From the NCBI GenBank assembly GCA_002011215.1, contig MTML01000107.1:1-41292 (forward strand): DNA of 41,292 nt, read 5' to 3'. Shown piece by piece: positions 1 through 8,776 of this stretch; the first letter of the stretch is position 1; the number at the start of each line of letters is the position of its first letter. The notes below the pieces were generated by a model. The model made no database searches. It was not told where the DNA came from and was given only the letters and a program-made list of their open reading frames with translations. A program made the translations under genes and the position numbers. This stretch comes from Archaeoglobus sp. JdFR-24 (GTDB taxonomy: Archaea; Halobacteriota; Archaeoglobi; Archaeoglobales; Archaeoglobaceae).

Positions 1-155
1 TTAAATTAAATTTTTGTGTAATTGAACGTGTAGCTTTGTAGAAACGACCTATAAAATTATTAAAACTTGTAAGATTATTATTATAAAATATTAAAAATAA
101 TGTCCTATCCATCATTTTATCCCAGTATATATCTTTATAAGTAATTTCTTATTCT

Positions 156-635
156 CTATTCTTGCCTTAGTTCTCTTTTTCTATAAAGCATCACATATTT
201 CGCTTCAACACATTCAGTCCCAGTGATTAGGTCTTTAAGATTTGCCCGAATTGTAACAATACCACGATTTCCTCTACTGGTCTCCCTCTTGTTAACTATT
301 TTAGCTTCAGCACATATTTTTCTGCCAGGTCTTACGGGAGCCTTCCATTTTGTATTCACATCGAGCATTATACCACCATCAAATAAGCCAATTTGAGAGA
401 CCAATCCACTTAAAATGATGAAAGAGAGTGGCCCAGGAACTATCCTCCCCTCGAATCCTAATTTTTTAGCGAATTTTTCATCCAGATACAGCGGATTATG
501 TGCTCCGATAAATGTAGAGTAAAAATCTATATCTGTAGTAGTTATTATCCTGTATCGGGACTTAAATTCTTCGCCTTCATGGAAGTCTTCATAGTAATTT
601 ATACCTTCTATAGCCTTTTCATACATATCTGCCAC
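156..635 (-). CDS. MaoC-like hotdog-fold protein lacking the usual hydratase residues
   Basis: This 159-aa protein has the size and pattern of a single MaoC-like hotdog domain, the fold of (R)-specific enoyl-CoA hydratases. The signature block at residues 44-52 reads GAHNPLYLD, where active hydratases have G-D-x-N-P-x-H. The catalytic Asp is replaced by Ala45 and the catalytic His by Tyr50, and the following HG is PG (67-68). A hydratase reaction is therefore doubtful; thioesterase-like or acyl-CoA-binding roles are possible but unproven. The start is GTG with a GGAGGTGA ribosome binding site about 4 nt upstream; an internal ATG three codons later is less well spaced. It lies 26 nt downstream of a symporter gene on the same strand, so the two probably share a transcript. 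Confidence 0.75.
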   Translation of the reverse strand: MADMYEKAIEGINYYEDFHEGEEFKSRYRIITTTDIDFYSTFIGAHNPLYLDEKFAKKLGFEGRIVPGPLSFIILSGLVSQIGLFDGGIMLDVNTKWKAPVRPGRKICAEAKIVNKRETSRGNRGIVTIRANLKDLITGTECVEAKYVMLYRKRELRQE

Positions 636-661
636 ACTCTCACCTCCTATATAAAGAAAAA

Positions 662-2047
662 TTAAGAGCTTCTTTCAACGGACTCTTGCGTGAGAATACT
701 AACTACTACTATTAGTGTAAAGCCTATAATAAGTCCAATAAGCCCTGCGGGTATTTTAGGCACTTTATAGACATACTGGAAAAATAGATAACCAAGCCCA
801 CCACCTATCATACTAGCAATCGCCCCATGTTTATTTGCCTTTTGCCAGTATCGACCTATGACCAGTGGCCAAAGCAATGTAACCATTAATATGTTAAACG
901 CTACTGTGACTATCCAGAGAATACCACCACCATAGATGGCAATCAGCACTCCAATTGCAGTTACAACTAATGTTAAAATTCTAACGACTTTTAGCGACTC
1001 CTCTAAAGAGGCATTTGGTTTGAAGTATGGCATGTAGAAATCAACGGTGAATATTGATGAAATCATAACTATAGAAGTGTCTGCAGTAGACATTACTGCT
1101 GCGGCAATAGCCGCCAAGAATATGCCCCCGATTACTGGTGGAAAGAATTCTCTAAATAGAGCAGGAATTGCTTGGTCTGGTGAAATATTTGGCACCACTA
1201 CATTTGCAATAACACCTAAGGTAGGTATTGCAATACCCAGTATCAAAAATAATATTCCAGCGATTATAAACCCTCTTTTAGCTGATTTTTCATCTTTTGC
1301 TGCAAAAATGTCCTGATAAAATGGCGCAGCTGGTATCACCCCTATAAACCAAGCCAAAGCTAGTATTACAAAGAGTTCCGATGTGATTGGTGATAGATCC
1401 AAGTGTCCAGGTGGTGCATTTGCAGCCAATCCTTCTAACCCTCCGACTTGCCACAATCCTATTGCGAGAGACGCGAACACTCCGATTCCTATGACTAGTA
1501 TCTGGATAAAATCCGTTAAAGTTACAGCCCAAAGTCCACCTAAATAAGTGTAAATTAGTATTACTACTGCCCCTATCACTATCAAAATTTCAAAGTTAAT
1601 TCCAGGTACTGCTACTGAAAGAACTGTTCCCGCTCCTTTAATCTGGCCCCCTACTACGAATAAATATGCAAATACGGATGTCAGAGCTGCTAGTGCTCTT
1701 ACCAATGCGCTGTTATACCGCACGTAAAACCATTCAGGGAGAGTCCTTAAGTCGAATTTTTTAAAGTAGCTAACTAAAAACACTCCAATGACTATCAAAG
1801 CTAAGCCTTGCCCTAATGAGGGGAAATATCCTATAATCCATCCTCTAGAGAAAGCACCCCCAGCAGCACCTAGGGAGTTCGCACCCCCGAAACATAGAGC
1901 CATGGTTGTACCTACCAATAAGATAGTGGGCAACCTCCTACCGGCAATTACAAAATCCTCTAGATTTTTGATGTACCTAGAGGTAATATACCCGATAGAC
2001 AACAATGCTAAAAAGTACAAAACCAATACTATTGCCGCTACACTCAT
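662..2047 (-). CDS. Sodium:solute symporter (SSS family)
   Basis: This is a multi-spanning membrane protein of the sodium:solute symporter family with about 12-13 hydrophobic helices. The family signature is visible at the N-terminus: a first helix followed by LEDFVIAGRRL, and the AMSTADTSIVMISS-type segment with the sodium-binding small residues is present near residue 320. The substrate cannot be read from sequence; related carriers take up organic acids, proline or pantothenate. I place the start at the ATG at 2045-2047, because GGGTGAGTGAG lies just before it and the first helix follows at once. An ATG ten codons upstream (2075-2077) lacks a ribosome site. A TATA-like AGTATAAAA lies near 2118-2126. 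It is probably co-transcribed with the downstream MaoC-like gene, which would fit uptake and processing of an organic acid. Confidence 0.85.
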   Translation of the reverse strand: MSVAAIVLVLYFLALLSIGYITSRYIKNLEDFVIAGRRLPTILLVGTTMALCFGGANSLGAAGGAFSRGWIIGYFPSLGQGLALIVIGVFLVSYFKKFDLRTLPEWFYVRYNSALVRALAALTSVFAYLFVVGGQIKGAGTVLSVAVPGINFEILIVIGAVVILIYTYLGGLWAVTLTDFIQILVIGIGVFASLAIGLWQVGGLEGLAANAPPGHLDLSPITSELFVILALAWFIGVIPAAPFYQDIFAAKDEKSAKRGFIIAGILFLILGIAIPTLGVIANVVVPNISPDQAIPALFREFFPPVIGGIFLAAIAAAVMSTADTSIVMISSIFTVDFYMPYFKPNASLEESLKVVRILTLVVTAIGVLIAIYGGGILWIVTVAFNILMVTLLWPLVIGRYWQKANKHGAIASMIGGGLGYLFFQYVYKVPKIPAGLIGLIIGFTLIVVVSILTQESVERSS

Positions 2048-2330
2048 CTCACTCACCCGTTTAATTATGTTATTCATTGTCTATTTGATTCTTCTGTGAA
2101 ACAATTAGCAGTAAAAGTTTTATACTTCATACTTCAGTTTTTATATTTCATTTTATTTTTTTATTAAATTAAAAAAATTAATTTAAATAATAAATAATTG
2201 AAATTCAACACATACAATCCATATTATGGGAACTAGTTTACTGCATTAGAGCTACAAAAATCTTTCTCAAAAATGAAATAAATGCATACTAAAAAATTTA
2301 ACAGCCTTATATTATCTTTCTTCTGCATAT

Positions 2331-2840
2331 TTGGAAAAACAAAGATTTCCTAGCTATTTTCAAGAAAATAAGTTATATGCATCAGCGAGAATTTGTTATT
2401 ATAGTCTTATAAAGGCGATAAAACCTACTGAAAAAAGGAAAAGAAGATTTGTTGGAATAAATGAAACAAAAATCAAACTGGAAAAGAGGCAAATTTTCGT
2501 CTATGGCAACAAATGTAGATATAATAAAATGTTTATTTATTCACTCCCTGATAGTGTATTAAGCTTTCACACCTTACGTTATTAATTGAAGAACTAAAAT
2601 ACTGCGAAAACAAGCCCGAAATCGTCGTTGATAGAGTTTTTCAATAAACAGGCTTTAAAAAGGCTTGGATTAGATTATAGGCATGAAACCTATGGCAGAG
2701 AAATACCCTTGAACCATTCTTTTCTTCGTTGAAAGGATGTGCAAAAAGATTTTCAACAAATTTCAATTTAACAACAGCTTTTTTCCATTCAAAGCTGACT
2801 AGAAAGCATTATGGTGTTTTTATAAATTATTGAAGGACGT
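2331..2840 (+). pseudogene. Decayed IS240/IS6-like DDE transposase
   Basis: Short open stretches in different frames together spell an archaeal IS240-type transposase. One frame carries KRKRRFVGINETKIKLEKRQ (about 2430-2490), the region of the first catalytic Asp, here Asn in NETK. Another carries YCENKPEIVVDR (about 2600-2630), the second Asp region. A third carries ALKRLGLDYRHETYGREIP (about 2653-2708), and the last resumes with FFSSLKGCAKRF. Several frameshifts and stops separate them, so no intact enzyme can be made. I could not identify terminal inverted repeats. The family assignment rests on motif order and spacing and is an inference by eye. Confidence 0.7.
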
Positions 2841-2914
2841 TATCTTTAACAATTCAGCTTTTCTGAGATATAACTCAGTTATTATTTTGAGTGTTGTAAA
2901 GAATTGTAAAAATT

Positions 2915-3676
2915 TTATTTTTTCAGACAACTACTGATTAATTTCTGCCCTTTTTTATAAGCACGTTTAAAGCCGTTTGCGTCTGAAGAAGGTGTATTTT
3001 CTATTACTATTTTTATAAGCGGTTTGAGTATTTTATGTTCTGCTTGTTGTAATCTTCTACTAATGGTGGCTTTTGATACTCCTTCATTTTCTGCCATATT
3101 TGCCAATTTTATTTTTTTATTAATATCATAATATCCCAAGGAATAAGCTTCTTTTAATATTCTGGTTTGCTTGTATGTTAGTGATTTAACCGTGACTAAA
3201 AGATCAAGAATCATATCAATATTTTTAAATAATGCACCTAAAGTTTCTATATCTAACGGAATTTCATCTTGTATAATTGTATATTCTAGTTCATCACACG
3301 TTGATATAATTTTTTTCCTACTTCCAAGTTCTGGTAATAGTACAACCCAAATTTCTTCGTATGGAGTTACGATAACCGGCGGAATGACATATCCGCCGAG
3401 TTCTTTAATAAGTTGCCATCCTTCAGTTATTTTCATAATGTACTCTACCTCTAAACAATCACTATATTTACTAATCACTTCAAGATTTCCACTCGACGAT
3501 TTTAAATATGAGATTGGGTGATTTGGATTTTCAGATTTTATATATGCAAATATTTTTATATATTCATCTGCAATTAAACCCTTAGGAAACCCAATTATGA
3601 ACGATGTTAAGTCTTTGGAAGTATATGAACAATTTAAACAATCTGTCTGCCAAACTTTTACCAAGTTTATATTCAT
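2915..3676 (-). CDS. HTH_10 (bacterio-opsin activator-like) transcription regulator
   Basis: This is a predicted DNA-binding regulator of about 253 aa. The C-terminal 60 residues (about 175-235) match the archaeal HTH_10 domain: LTYKQTRILKEAYSLGYYD followed by a helix-turn-helix with SKATISRRLQQAEHKIL. The N-terminal two-thirds is a sensor-type region with no recognised domain; it contains a DCLNC cysteine pair near residue 14 that could bind a metal or be redox active. The first codon of the open frame is TTG; the next codon, ATG (3674-3676), is used here. The gene is isolated, flanked on both sides by decayed transposases, and AT-rich by eye. It could be a mobile-element passenger. Target genes are unknown; the nearest intact candidate is the symporter/MaoC pair. 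Confidence 0.75.
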   Translation of the reverse strand: MNINLVKVWQTDCLNCSYTSKDLTSFIIGFPKGLIADEYIKIFAYIKSENPNHPISYLKSSSGNLEVISKYSDCLEVEYIMKITEGWQLIKELGGYVIPPVIVTPYEEIWVVLLPELGSRKKIISTCDELEYTIIQDEIPLDIETLGALFKNIDMILDLLVTVKSLTYKQTRILKEAYSLGYYDINKKIKLANMAENEGVSKATISRRLQQAEHKILKPLIKIVIENTPSSDANGFKRAYKKGQKLISSCLKK

Positions 3677-3719
3677 CAATCATGTGATTACTATAAAGGT
3701 CTTAAAAGTTTTGGTGTAT

Positions 3720-4065
3720 GACAACGAATGTAGCTTCTTATTATCGCTTCCAGCCATCGAACCGTCTCCAGCGATAAATCCATCAATTTAGCTTTTAAAT
3801 TTATGAATGGCCTTTCTCCCTTAAATTTTTAGGACTATAAACACTCAAAGGATAGTTTATCAATCCGTCTAATCTTCCCATTTTGATGTTGTTCTGGAGA
3901 AAAATGAATGGTACAATTATACTATTATTCTACTCAATCCAGCCGGGTAATTTATATAGGCGTAAAATCCCTTATCCATCAAAACTACATCGTGCTCCCT
4001 TATTATTCTCCTTTTCTCAAACTCTTCAAAAATCTCTCTAAATACCTGCTCTCTCGAACGTTTGC
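3720..4065 (-). pseudogene. Decayed IS4-type DDE transposase, C-terminal half
   Basis: The minus strand encodes a recognisable transposase remnant. One frame reads FEEFEKRRIIREHDVVLMDK and continues GFYAYINY, the D-[KR]-G-F-Y block containing the second catalytic Asp of IS4-type enzymes (about 3955-4040). After one frameshift it continues IVPFIFLQNN and GLINYPLSVYSPKNL (about 3825-3945), then breaks up with stops before the promoter of the HTH_10 gene. The N-terminal half is missing or unreadable. The exact IS family cannot be assigned by eye. Confidence 0.6.
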
Positions 4066-4239
4066 AAGATAGTAAGAGGAATCCCTCTCAAGTTGATACG
4101 TGGGTGTTTTCCTTAAAAAGAATACTATAATTGCTGAAAAAAATAGCTCCTGAAATCTCAAACCCAGGCACTAGTTTTTCGAATTCACTATTATCAGCCA
4201 AGCCTTCAGCTTATTTCCTAGAGTTTCCTTCTCATTTCA

Positions 4240-4462
4240 TCCTTTCGATGTTTGAATACAATGGCTGTGAAGAACATCGATGGGATTGAGAGGGGGAATT
4301 ATTGCTTTTTCGATTCCCTCATAAATGGAAGTGAAATAGTATGCTGAAATGAGTACTAAAAACAAGTACGCAAATATGAGGTTCCCTTTCAAAGGATATA
4401 AACATCACAATTCCAAACCCAAACATTCCCATAATAGCGCTTGTAACAGTTAGAGAATCCAT
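4240..4462 (-). pseudogene. Fragment of a decayed membrane-protein gene
   Basis: The minus strand shows a hydrophobic stretch starting MDSLTVTSAIMGMFGFGIVM. A frameshift then leads into a frame reading AYYFTSIYEGIEKAIIPPL. It looks like a broken gene with two membrane segments. I do not recognise the family. The remaining DNA between 4066 and the tRNA at 4804 shows no intact coding region and is otherwise unexplained. Confidence 0.3.
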
Positions 4463-4803
4463 AAATTAAATCGCTTTTACAGAGAGAGAACATCTCTTTT
4501 TAACTGGTTCAAAGTCATAGCAGTGAAATCGCTTTAAACTATATGTCTCTTTCTCCAGTTTGATTATATCCCCTATTATCGATCACAATGTTAAACATCT
4601 CTCGAAGGATAGAAACTTAATTAAAGCAGATTTCAACTTCAACGTAAACTGCTGTTAGAGAGATGTTGAAGAAGCTGGGTTTATACTTGCACAAGGTAAA
4701 CAATCACATAACACATACTACATAACACCATAATCCTTATATGTCCTCATACAATAATTCGCCACTGTCAAGGCTCGCCACCATAGGCGATGTTTTGATG
4801 TGA

Positions 4804-4895
4804 GGGCCGGTGGCTCAGCCAGGCAGAGCAGCGGACTCTTAAGGTTTATACCCGGAGTGATCCGTCGGTCGGGGGTTCAAATCCCTCCCGGCCCG
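4804..4895 (+). tRNA. tRNA-Lys (CTT) with an 18-nt intron
   Basis: A complete cloverleaf can be drawn. The acceptor stem is GGGCCGG (4804-4810) with CCGGCCC (4888-4894), discriminator G4895, and no encoded CCA. The D stem is GCTC/GAGC. The anticodon stem GCGGA (4831-4835) pairs with TCCGT (4861-4865). The T arm is GGGGG-TTCAAAT-CCCTC. The loop reads C-T-CTT-A-A once an 18-nt insertion (4842-4859, with one-base ambiguity) is removed, giving anticodon CTT. The insertion follows position 37, the canonical archaeal tRNA intron site. ACTC (4835-4838) can pair with GAGT (4855-4858) as the central helix expected of the bulge-helix-bulge motif cut by the splicing endonuclease. Confidence 0.93.
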
Positions 4896-4918
4896 CTTTT
4901 AGATTTTATAAACAACAT

Positions 4919-4956
4919 CCATGATTGTCCTAATATCCATGATTGTCCTAATATCC
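4919..4956. repeat. 18-bp tandem duplication
   Basis: The 18-bp unit ccatgattgtcctaatat occurs twice in a row, followed by the first two bases of a third copy. It lies just downstream of the tRNA gene and at the 3' end of the decayed nucleotidyltransferase gene. No function is evident; it looks like replication slippage in non-selected DNA. Confidence 0.8.
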
Positions 4957-5774
4957 TAACATATTCAACAACCTTATCTCTGATTTTTCTCTTCGCGAGC
5001 AACTCGATGATCTCTGCAATTTCCCCTTGTATCTTCTTACATGCCCTGCAATGTCATACATAGTTCCCGGAATCATCTTATTCCTGAGAAGAATTATCCC
5101 GCACACTGAAGAGCGAGATGTATGTTTTTCCACAGCCTTCTCAAGATCACTTCAGGAGAATATAGATTCCACCCTGAATTTCATCGCAGTAATGGATTTT
5201 CTCCTGTATTCATCTCCCGAGAGAGCAGGAAGTGGTTTTCGCAGAACTGAACGAAAAATTCCATATCATAAATTATTTTTCCATAGGCAAGCGCAGATAC
5301 AATAAAATAATCTCCCTTCAGATGTCTCTTTTCAAATTCCACCCTGCTCATCACAACAATACCTATATTTTCAAGAACGGGAGCCTATCTTCCCAGAAAT
5401 CACAAAGAAGCCTATATCACTGCCATCCTTCCCCTCTGCAACAGCAACCGAACCTACAAAGACTGCGCTTTCGATTCATCCCGTAAAGAATTCTTTCAGC
5501 AATGCTGAAAATTCTACCCTTCGGTGCAGAGGAGACTATGAACTCAGAATCTATGAACTCAGAATCGAAAAAAAAGCTTCAATCTTTTACAAACCACATT
5601 TGAAAAATTCAGTCTGTACGTCTTTCTTTCCTCAATGAGCATATTGTCTGAATTTATCCAGCTGTCTGTAAACCCAGTTTCTTGAGAGTCCCGTTCTTTT
5701 CGATAGCTCATGAACTGAGAAACTGTAAAACAGCTCTATACAAAAATCCCTGAATTTTTGAGCATATTAACCAT
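4950..5774 (-). pseudogene. Decayed HTH-nucleotidyltransferase gene
   Basis: Read on the minus strand, the region starts after a TATA-like TATATAG with ATG at 5772-5774. It encodes a helix-turn-helix, VHELSKRTGLSRNWVYRQLD. After breaks it continues with a nucleotidyltransferase block SAVFVGSVAVAEGKDGSDIG, which resembles the GS-x10-DxD motif of MNT-like enzymes but ends DIG instead of DID. Later pieces include VEFEKRHLKGDYFIVSALAY and a C-terminal KIRDKVVEYVR. At least four frame changes or stops separate the pieces, so it is a pseudogene. The layout matches archaeal proteins with an N-terminal winged helix and a minimal nucleotidyltransferase domain, sometimes found in toxin-antitoxin-like modules. 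The intact ancestor's role is unknown. Confidence 0.6.
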
Positions 5775-5894
5775 GTTCTCCGCTGCTATATAAACTATGG
5801 AACCTGTTTGATTTTGAATCGGCCAGAAGATCAACTTGTGACCTCACATCAAAATCCTACCCAATATTCAGTAAAGTCCCTCTCCTCAAAAAAA

Positions 5895-7361
5895 TCAGCC
5901 CGGAACGGCCTTCATCACTCTCTCAGCCCTCATAGCAATTGCATAGGTTACAGCAGAGGCCACCAGCCCCGGAACAACAGGATACACCCAGTAAACTTTG
6001 TAGAAGTAAAGGTACCACACCACACACACGATAACCGACACAATCATGCTTGCAAGTGCCGGTGTTTCCGAAGATCTGGAATAGAAAGCGGAGAGCAGAG
6101 GTATCAGGAATGCCGAGGTTATCACTGAAAAACTCAATCCCACGATCACGACTATCACATCAGGAGGATTGATCGCCATCACAACAGGCAGCAGAGCGAA
6201 TGCAAAAACACTCACCCTCGTCAGCACCAGCACTGTTTTGTCACCAACCCTCGTTGCATTCTGCACCACATCCCTCACGAAGGAGGTTGCGATTACATGA
6301 ACCAGCGAGTTTATCGTGCTCATGGCTGCTGCGACAATAGCAGTCAGCAGCAATGCATTGAGTCCGGCAGGAAAGAGTTTCATGGCTATGAAAGGAACGA
6401 CAAGATCCGGATTTTTCATGTATTTTACAGGATCATCGAATTCCGGAATTATCAACCATCCAAAGGGCCCTATGCTGAAAACACATAACGCAAAAATACC
6501 TATTATGAGCGGTGTGAGAATCGCTCCCTTGGCAATAACCCTCTCATCCTTTGCTGCGATGAACCTGATTACAAGCTGGGGGCTTGCAAGCTGTGCAATA
6601 CTGATCGCAAAAGTTAAGCTCAAAATAAAGGGTATGACCATCCCTGCCTTCATTATCGGAGGAGGAGCGAGCTTTCCAAACTCAAAAAGCTGCTTTCCAT
6701 CACCCATTGCAATTTCAACAGATTTCAGGCTTTCAATTGCATTAAAAGGCCCACCAAGATAGAACATCACCGCCGCAAAGAGCAAAATCCCACCAGCAAG
6801 AACCAGCACACCCTGGATCAGATCAGTCATAACCACCGCTCTGAACCCACCTATCGCTGTGTAAACCATCACCACCACAGCAGTAATCACCACAGCCGAT
6901 CTGTAATCGATTCCGAGCATAACTTCCAGTAGATTTCCTGCACCCTTGTAAATTGACACCATATAGAACTGGAAGAACACTATGATAATCAAAGCTGCAA
7001 CAAACTGGGTTGCCCTTCCAAAGCTCATTTTAAATATCTCAGGAATCGTAATCGCTCCGTGTCTGTCAGCTATTCTTTTCATGGGTGGAGCTATAATTGC
7101 CCAAGCTACAAGTGCAAAGAGGATATGGAAGAATATCAGGAACGCTGACCACTGAAAACCAGCAATAAATCCAAAACCTCCACCACCCAGAAAAGCGGCC
7201 GTGCTGAAATAGGTTGCGAAGAAGGAAAAGCTAACCACCAGCACCCCAAGGTTCTTTCCGGCCAGATAAAAATCAAGAACACCCTTTGTTTTCCGGTACT
7301 CATATATTCCTATCGCTAACATCAAAATAAGATATCCTGTCAGAACTATCAACGCATCCAT
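5895..7361 (-). CDS. Sodium:solute symporter (SSS family)
   Basis: This 488-aa protein has about 13 membrane helices and the SSS pattern: VLDFYLAGKNLG after the first helix, a TAIGGFRAVVMTDLIQG segment (about 165-185), and AAAMSTINSLVHVIATSF (about 350) at the sodium-site helix. It should import a solute with sodium across the cytoplasmic membrane; the substrate is not readable. The start codon lies 4 nt after the stop of a 27-codon membrane peptide gene, implying translational coupling. A PaaK-type CoA ligase lies just upstream in the same direction. Together these suggest uptake followed by CoA activation of an organic or aryl acid, which is an inference from context. Confidence 0.88.
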   Translation of the reverse strand: MDALIVLTGYLILMLAIGIYEYRKTKGVLDFYLAGKNLGVLVVSFSFFATYFSTAAFLGGGGFGFIAGFQWSAFLIFFHILFALVAWAIIAPPMKRIADRHGAITIPEIFKMSFGRATQFVAALIIIVFFQFYMVSIYKGAGNLLEVMLGIDYRSAVVITAVVVMVYTAIGGFRAVVMTDLIQGVLVLAGGILLFAAVMFYLGGPFNAIESLKSVEIAMGDGKQLFEFGKLAPPPIMKAGMVIPFILSLTFAISIAQLASPQLVIRFIAAKDERVIAKGAILTPLIIGIFALCVFSIGPFGWLIIPEFDDPVKYMKNPDLVVPFIAMKLFPAGLNALLLTAIVAAAMSTINSLVHVIATSFVRDVVQNATRVGDKTVLVLTRVSVFAFALLPVVMAINPPDVIVVIVGLSFSVITSAFLIPLLSAFYSRSSETPALASMIVSVIVCVVWYLYFYKVYWVYPVVPGLVASAVTYAIAMRAERVMKAVPG

Positions 7362-7365
7362 AAAA

Positions 7366-7449
7366 TCACTTCGCTAATTTTCTGTATGCGATTATAAATC
7401 CAAAAACCATCATCAGAACCGACGCCAAATACACGAGTTCAATAACCAT
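7366..7449 (-). CDS. Small single-helix accessory peptide of the symporter
   Basis: A 27-codon gene reads MVIELVYLASVLMMVFGFII then AYRKLAK: one hydrophobic helix with a basic C-terminal tail. GGGGTGAG precedes its ATG (7447-7449) at good spacing. Its TGA (7366-7368) is 4 nt before the symporter ATG, and its start is 10 nt after the CoA ligase stop. Very short membrane peptides encoded directly before SSS symporters are known as small accessory subunits. The position, ribosome site and helix-plus-basic-tail pattern support a real gene. The role is inferred; it may stabilise or modulate the carrier. Confidence 0.72.
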   Translation of the reverse strand: MVIELVYLASVLMMVFGFIIAYRKLAK

Positions 7450-7459
7450 AAACTCACCC

Positions 7460-8701
7460 CTACACCCTTACAAGCCTTTTGGCCTTGCCCTCAAACCTCT
7501 CGAGAGTTCCGGCAGGTACTGCTTCCAGACGTGGCTTGAATCCGGCAAATTCCTTTATATCTCTTCCTATTCTATCGACTATACTCTCTTCACCCTCAAA
7601 AATCACTTTTATACCGTTTCCAACCTCAATTTTATAATTTACAATACCATGTGAGAAAAGAATCTGCTCGATGTCGGATGGATAGAACTTCACACCTTTG
7701 TAAATGACCATATCGTCCGTTCTTCCTCTGATCCTCTTTATCGTCATGTGTTCTATCCCGCAATCACATTCCTCTCTCGATACAACTGCTGAGACCTCAC
7801 CACTCCTGTACCGGATGAGTGGCATCGCCTCCCTGTTTATGGATGTATAAACCAGTTCTCCTTCCTCCCCATCCTCAACAACCTCACCGGTTTCGGGATC
7901 CACCACCTCCACTATGTAGTTGTCCTCCCATATGTGAAGGCCGTTTCTCTCCGGACACTCGAAGCCAATGGTGCCAACTCCTCCCATTTCCGTAAGGCCT
8001 GGGATATCGTATGCTCTTGCCCCATAAACACTCTCTATTTTCCTTCTCATTTCATCGCTCCAGGGTTCAGCGCCGAGCAGCATTTTTTTAACAGAAAGAT
8101 TGCCAACATCAACCCCCATCTCTTCCGCAACTTCAGCTATTCTGAGAGGGTAGCTGGCAGTAGCGCAGAGAACGGTTGTGCTGAAATCAACCATAAACCT
8201 GATCTGGTTTCTCGTATTACCCGCCCCGATAGGAATGACAAGGGCATCTATTGCATCGGCAGCAAAATGAAAGCCGAAACCACCATTCCAGAGACCGAAA
8301 GCGGGCGTGATCTGTATCACATCATGGCTGTCAATACTGGCGAGCATAAAAGCCCTGAGCATCATTTCCTTCCACTGATTGACATCCTTCCTCGTATAGG
8401 GTATTATCACCGGCCTGCCCGTTGTCCCTCCACTCATCTGAATTCGAACAATTTTCTCCTTCGGCACGCATGCCATCTCAAGGGGGTAGCTGTCCCTCAA
8501 ATCCTGCTTTGTTGTCAGCGGGAGATTTTTCAGATCTTCAGCAGATTTTATTTCATCTATATCAACCCCGTATTCTCTGAAAATCCTTCTGTAAAACCTG
8601 CTGTTTGAATAAACATATTTGAGCGTCGCCCTCAACCTTTTCTTCTGCAATCTGACTATTTCCTTTTTATGAGCATAAACCCTTTTTCCAACAACATTCA
8701 T
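7460..8701 (-). CDS. PaaK-family acyl/aryl-CoA ligase (AMP-forming)
   Basis: The protein belongs to the phenylacetate-CoA ligase branch of the adenylate-forming enzymes, which activate a carboxylic acid with ATP to an acyl adenylate and then to a CoA thioester. The ATP-binding loop SGGTTGRPVIIPYT lies near residue 90. The PGLTEMGG segment (about 235) is the adenine-side motif, and RGRTDDMVIYKGVKFYPSDI (about 325-345) is the hinge and C-terminal domain typical of PaaK. The frame opens with TTG at 8720-8722. However, a TATA-like TTTATATT is centred near 8727, about 26 nt before the ATG at 8699-8701, so a leaderless start at that ATG (413 aa) is preferred. It leads the peptide/symporter operon. 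The substrate is probably an aryl or branched organic acid, not certain. Confidence 0.85.
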   Translation of the reverse strand: MNVVGKRVYAHKKEIVRLQKKRLRATLKYVYSNSRFYRRIFREYGVDIDEIKSAEDLKNLPLTTKQDLRDSYPLEMACVPKEKIVRIQMSGGTTGRPVIIPYTRKDVNQWKEMMLRAFMLASIDSHDVIQITPAFGLWNGGFGFHFAADAIDALVIPIGAGNTRNQIRFMVDFSTTVLCATASYPLRIAEVAEEMGVDVGNLSVKKMLLGAEPWSDEMRRKIESVYGARAYDIPGLTEMGGVGTIGFECPERNGLHIWEDNYIVEVVDPETGEVVEDGEEGELVYTSINREAMPLIRYRSGEVSAVVSREECDCGIEHMTIKRIRGRTDDMVIYKGVKFYPSDIEQILFSHGIVNYKIEVGNGIKVIFEGEESIVDRIGRDIKEFAGFKPRLEAVPAGTLERFEGKAKRLVRV

Positions 8702-8722
8702 GCCAGATGAGACTGTATTCAA

Positions 8723-8732
8723 GAATATAAAA
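8723..8732 (-). promoter_or_regulatory. TATA box of the CoA ligase operon
   Basis: The minus strand reads TTTTATATTC, centred about 26 nt upstream of the ATG at 8701. This spacing predicts transcription starting at the start codon itself and decides between the TTG and ATG starts. Confidence 0.5.
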
Positions 8733-8776
8733 CTTTCCCTTCTGATCAGAACATATATGTTTTAGCAGATCGCGCA

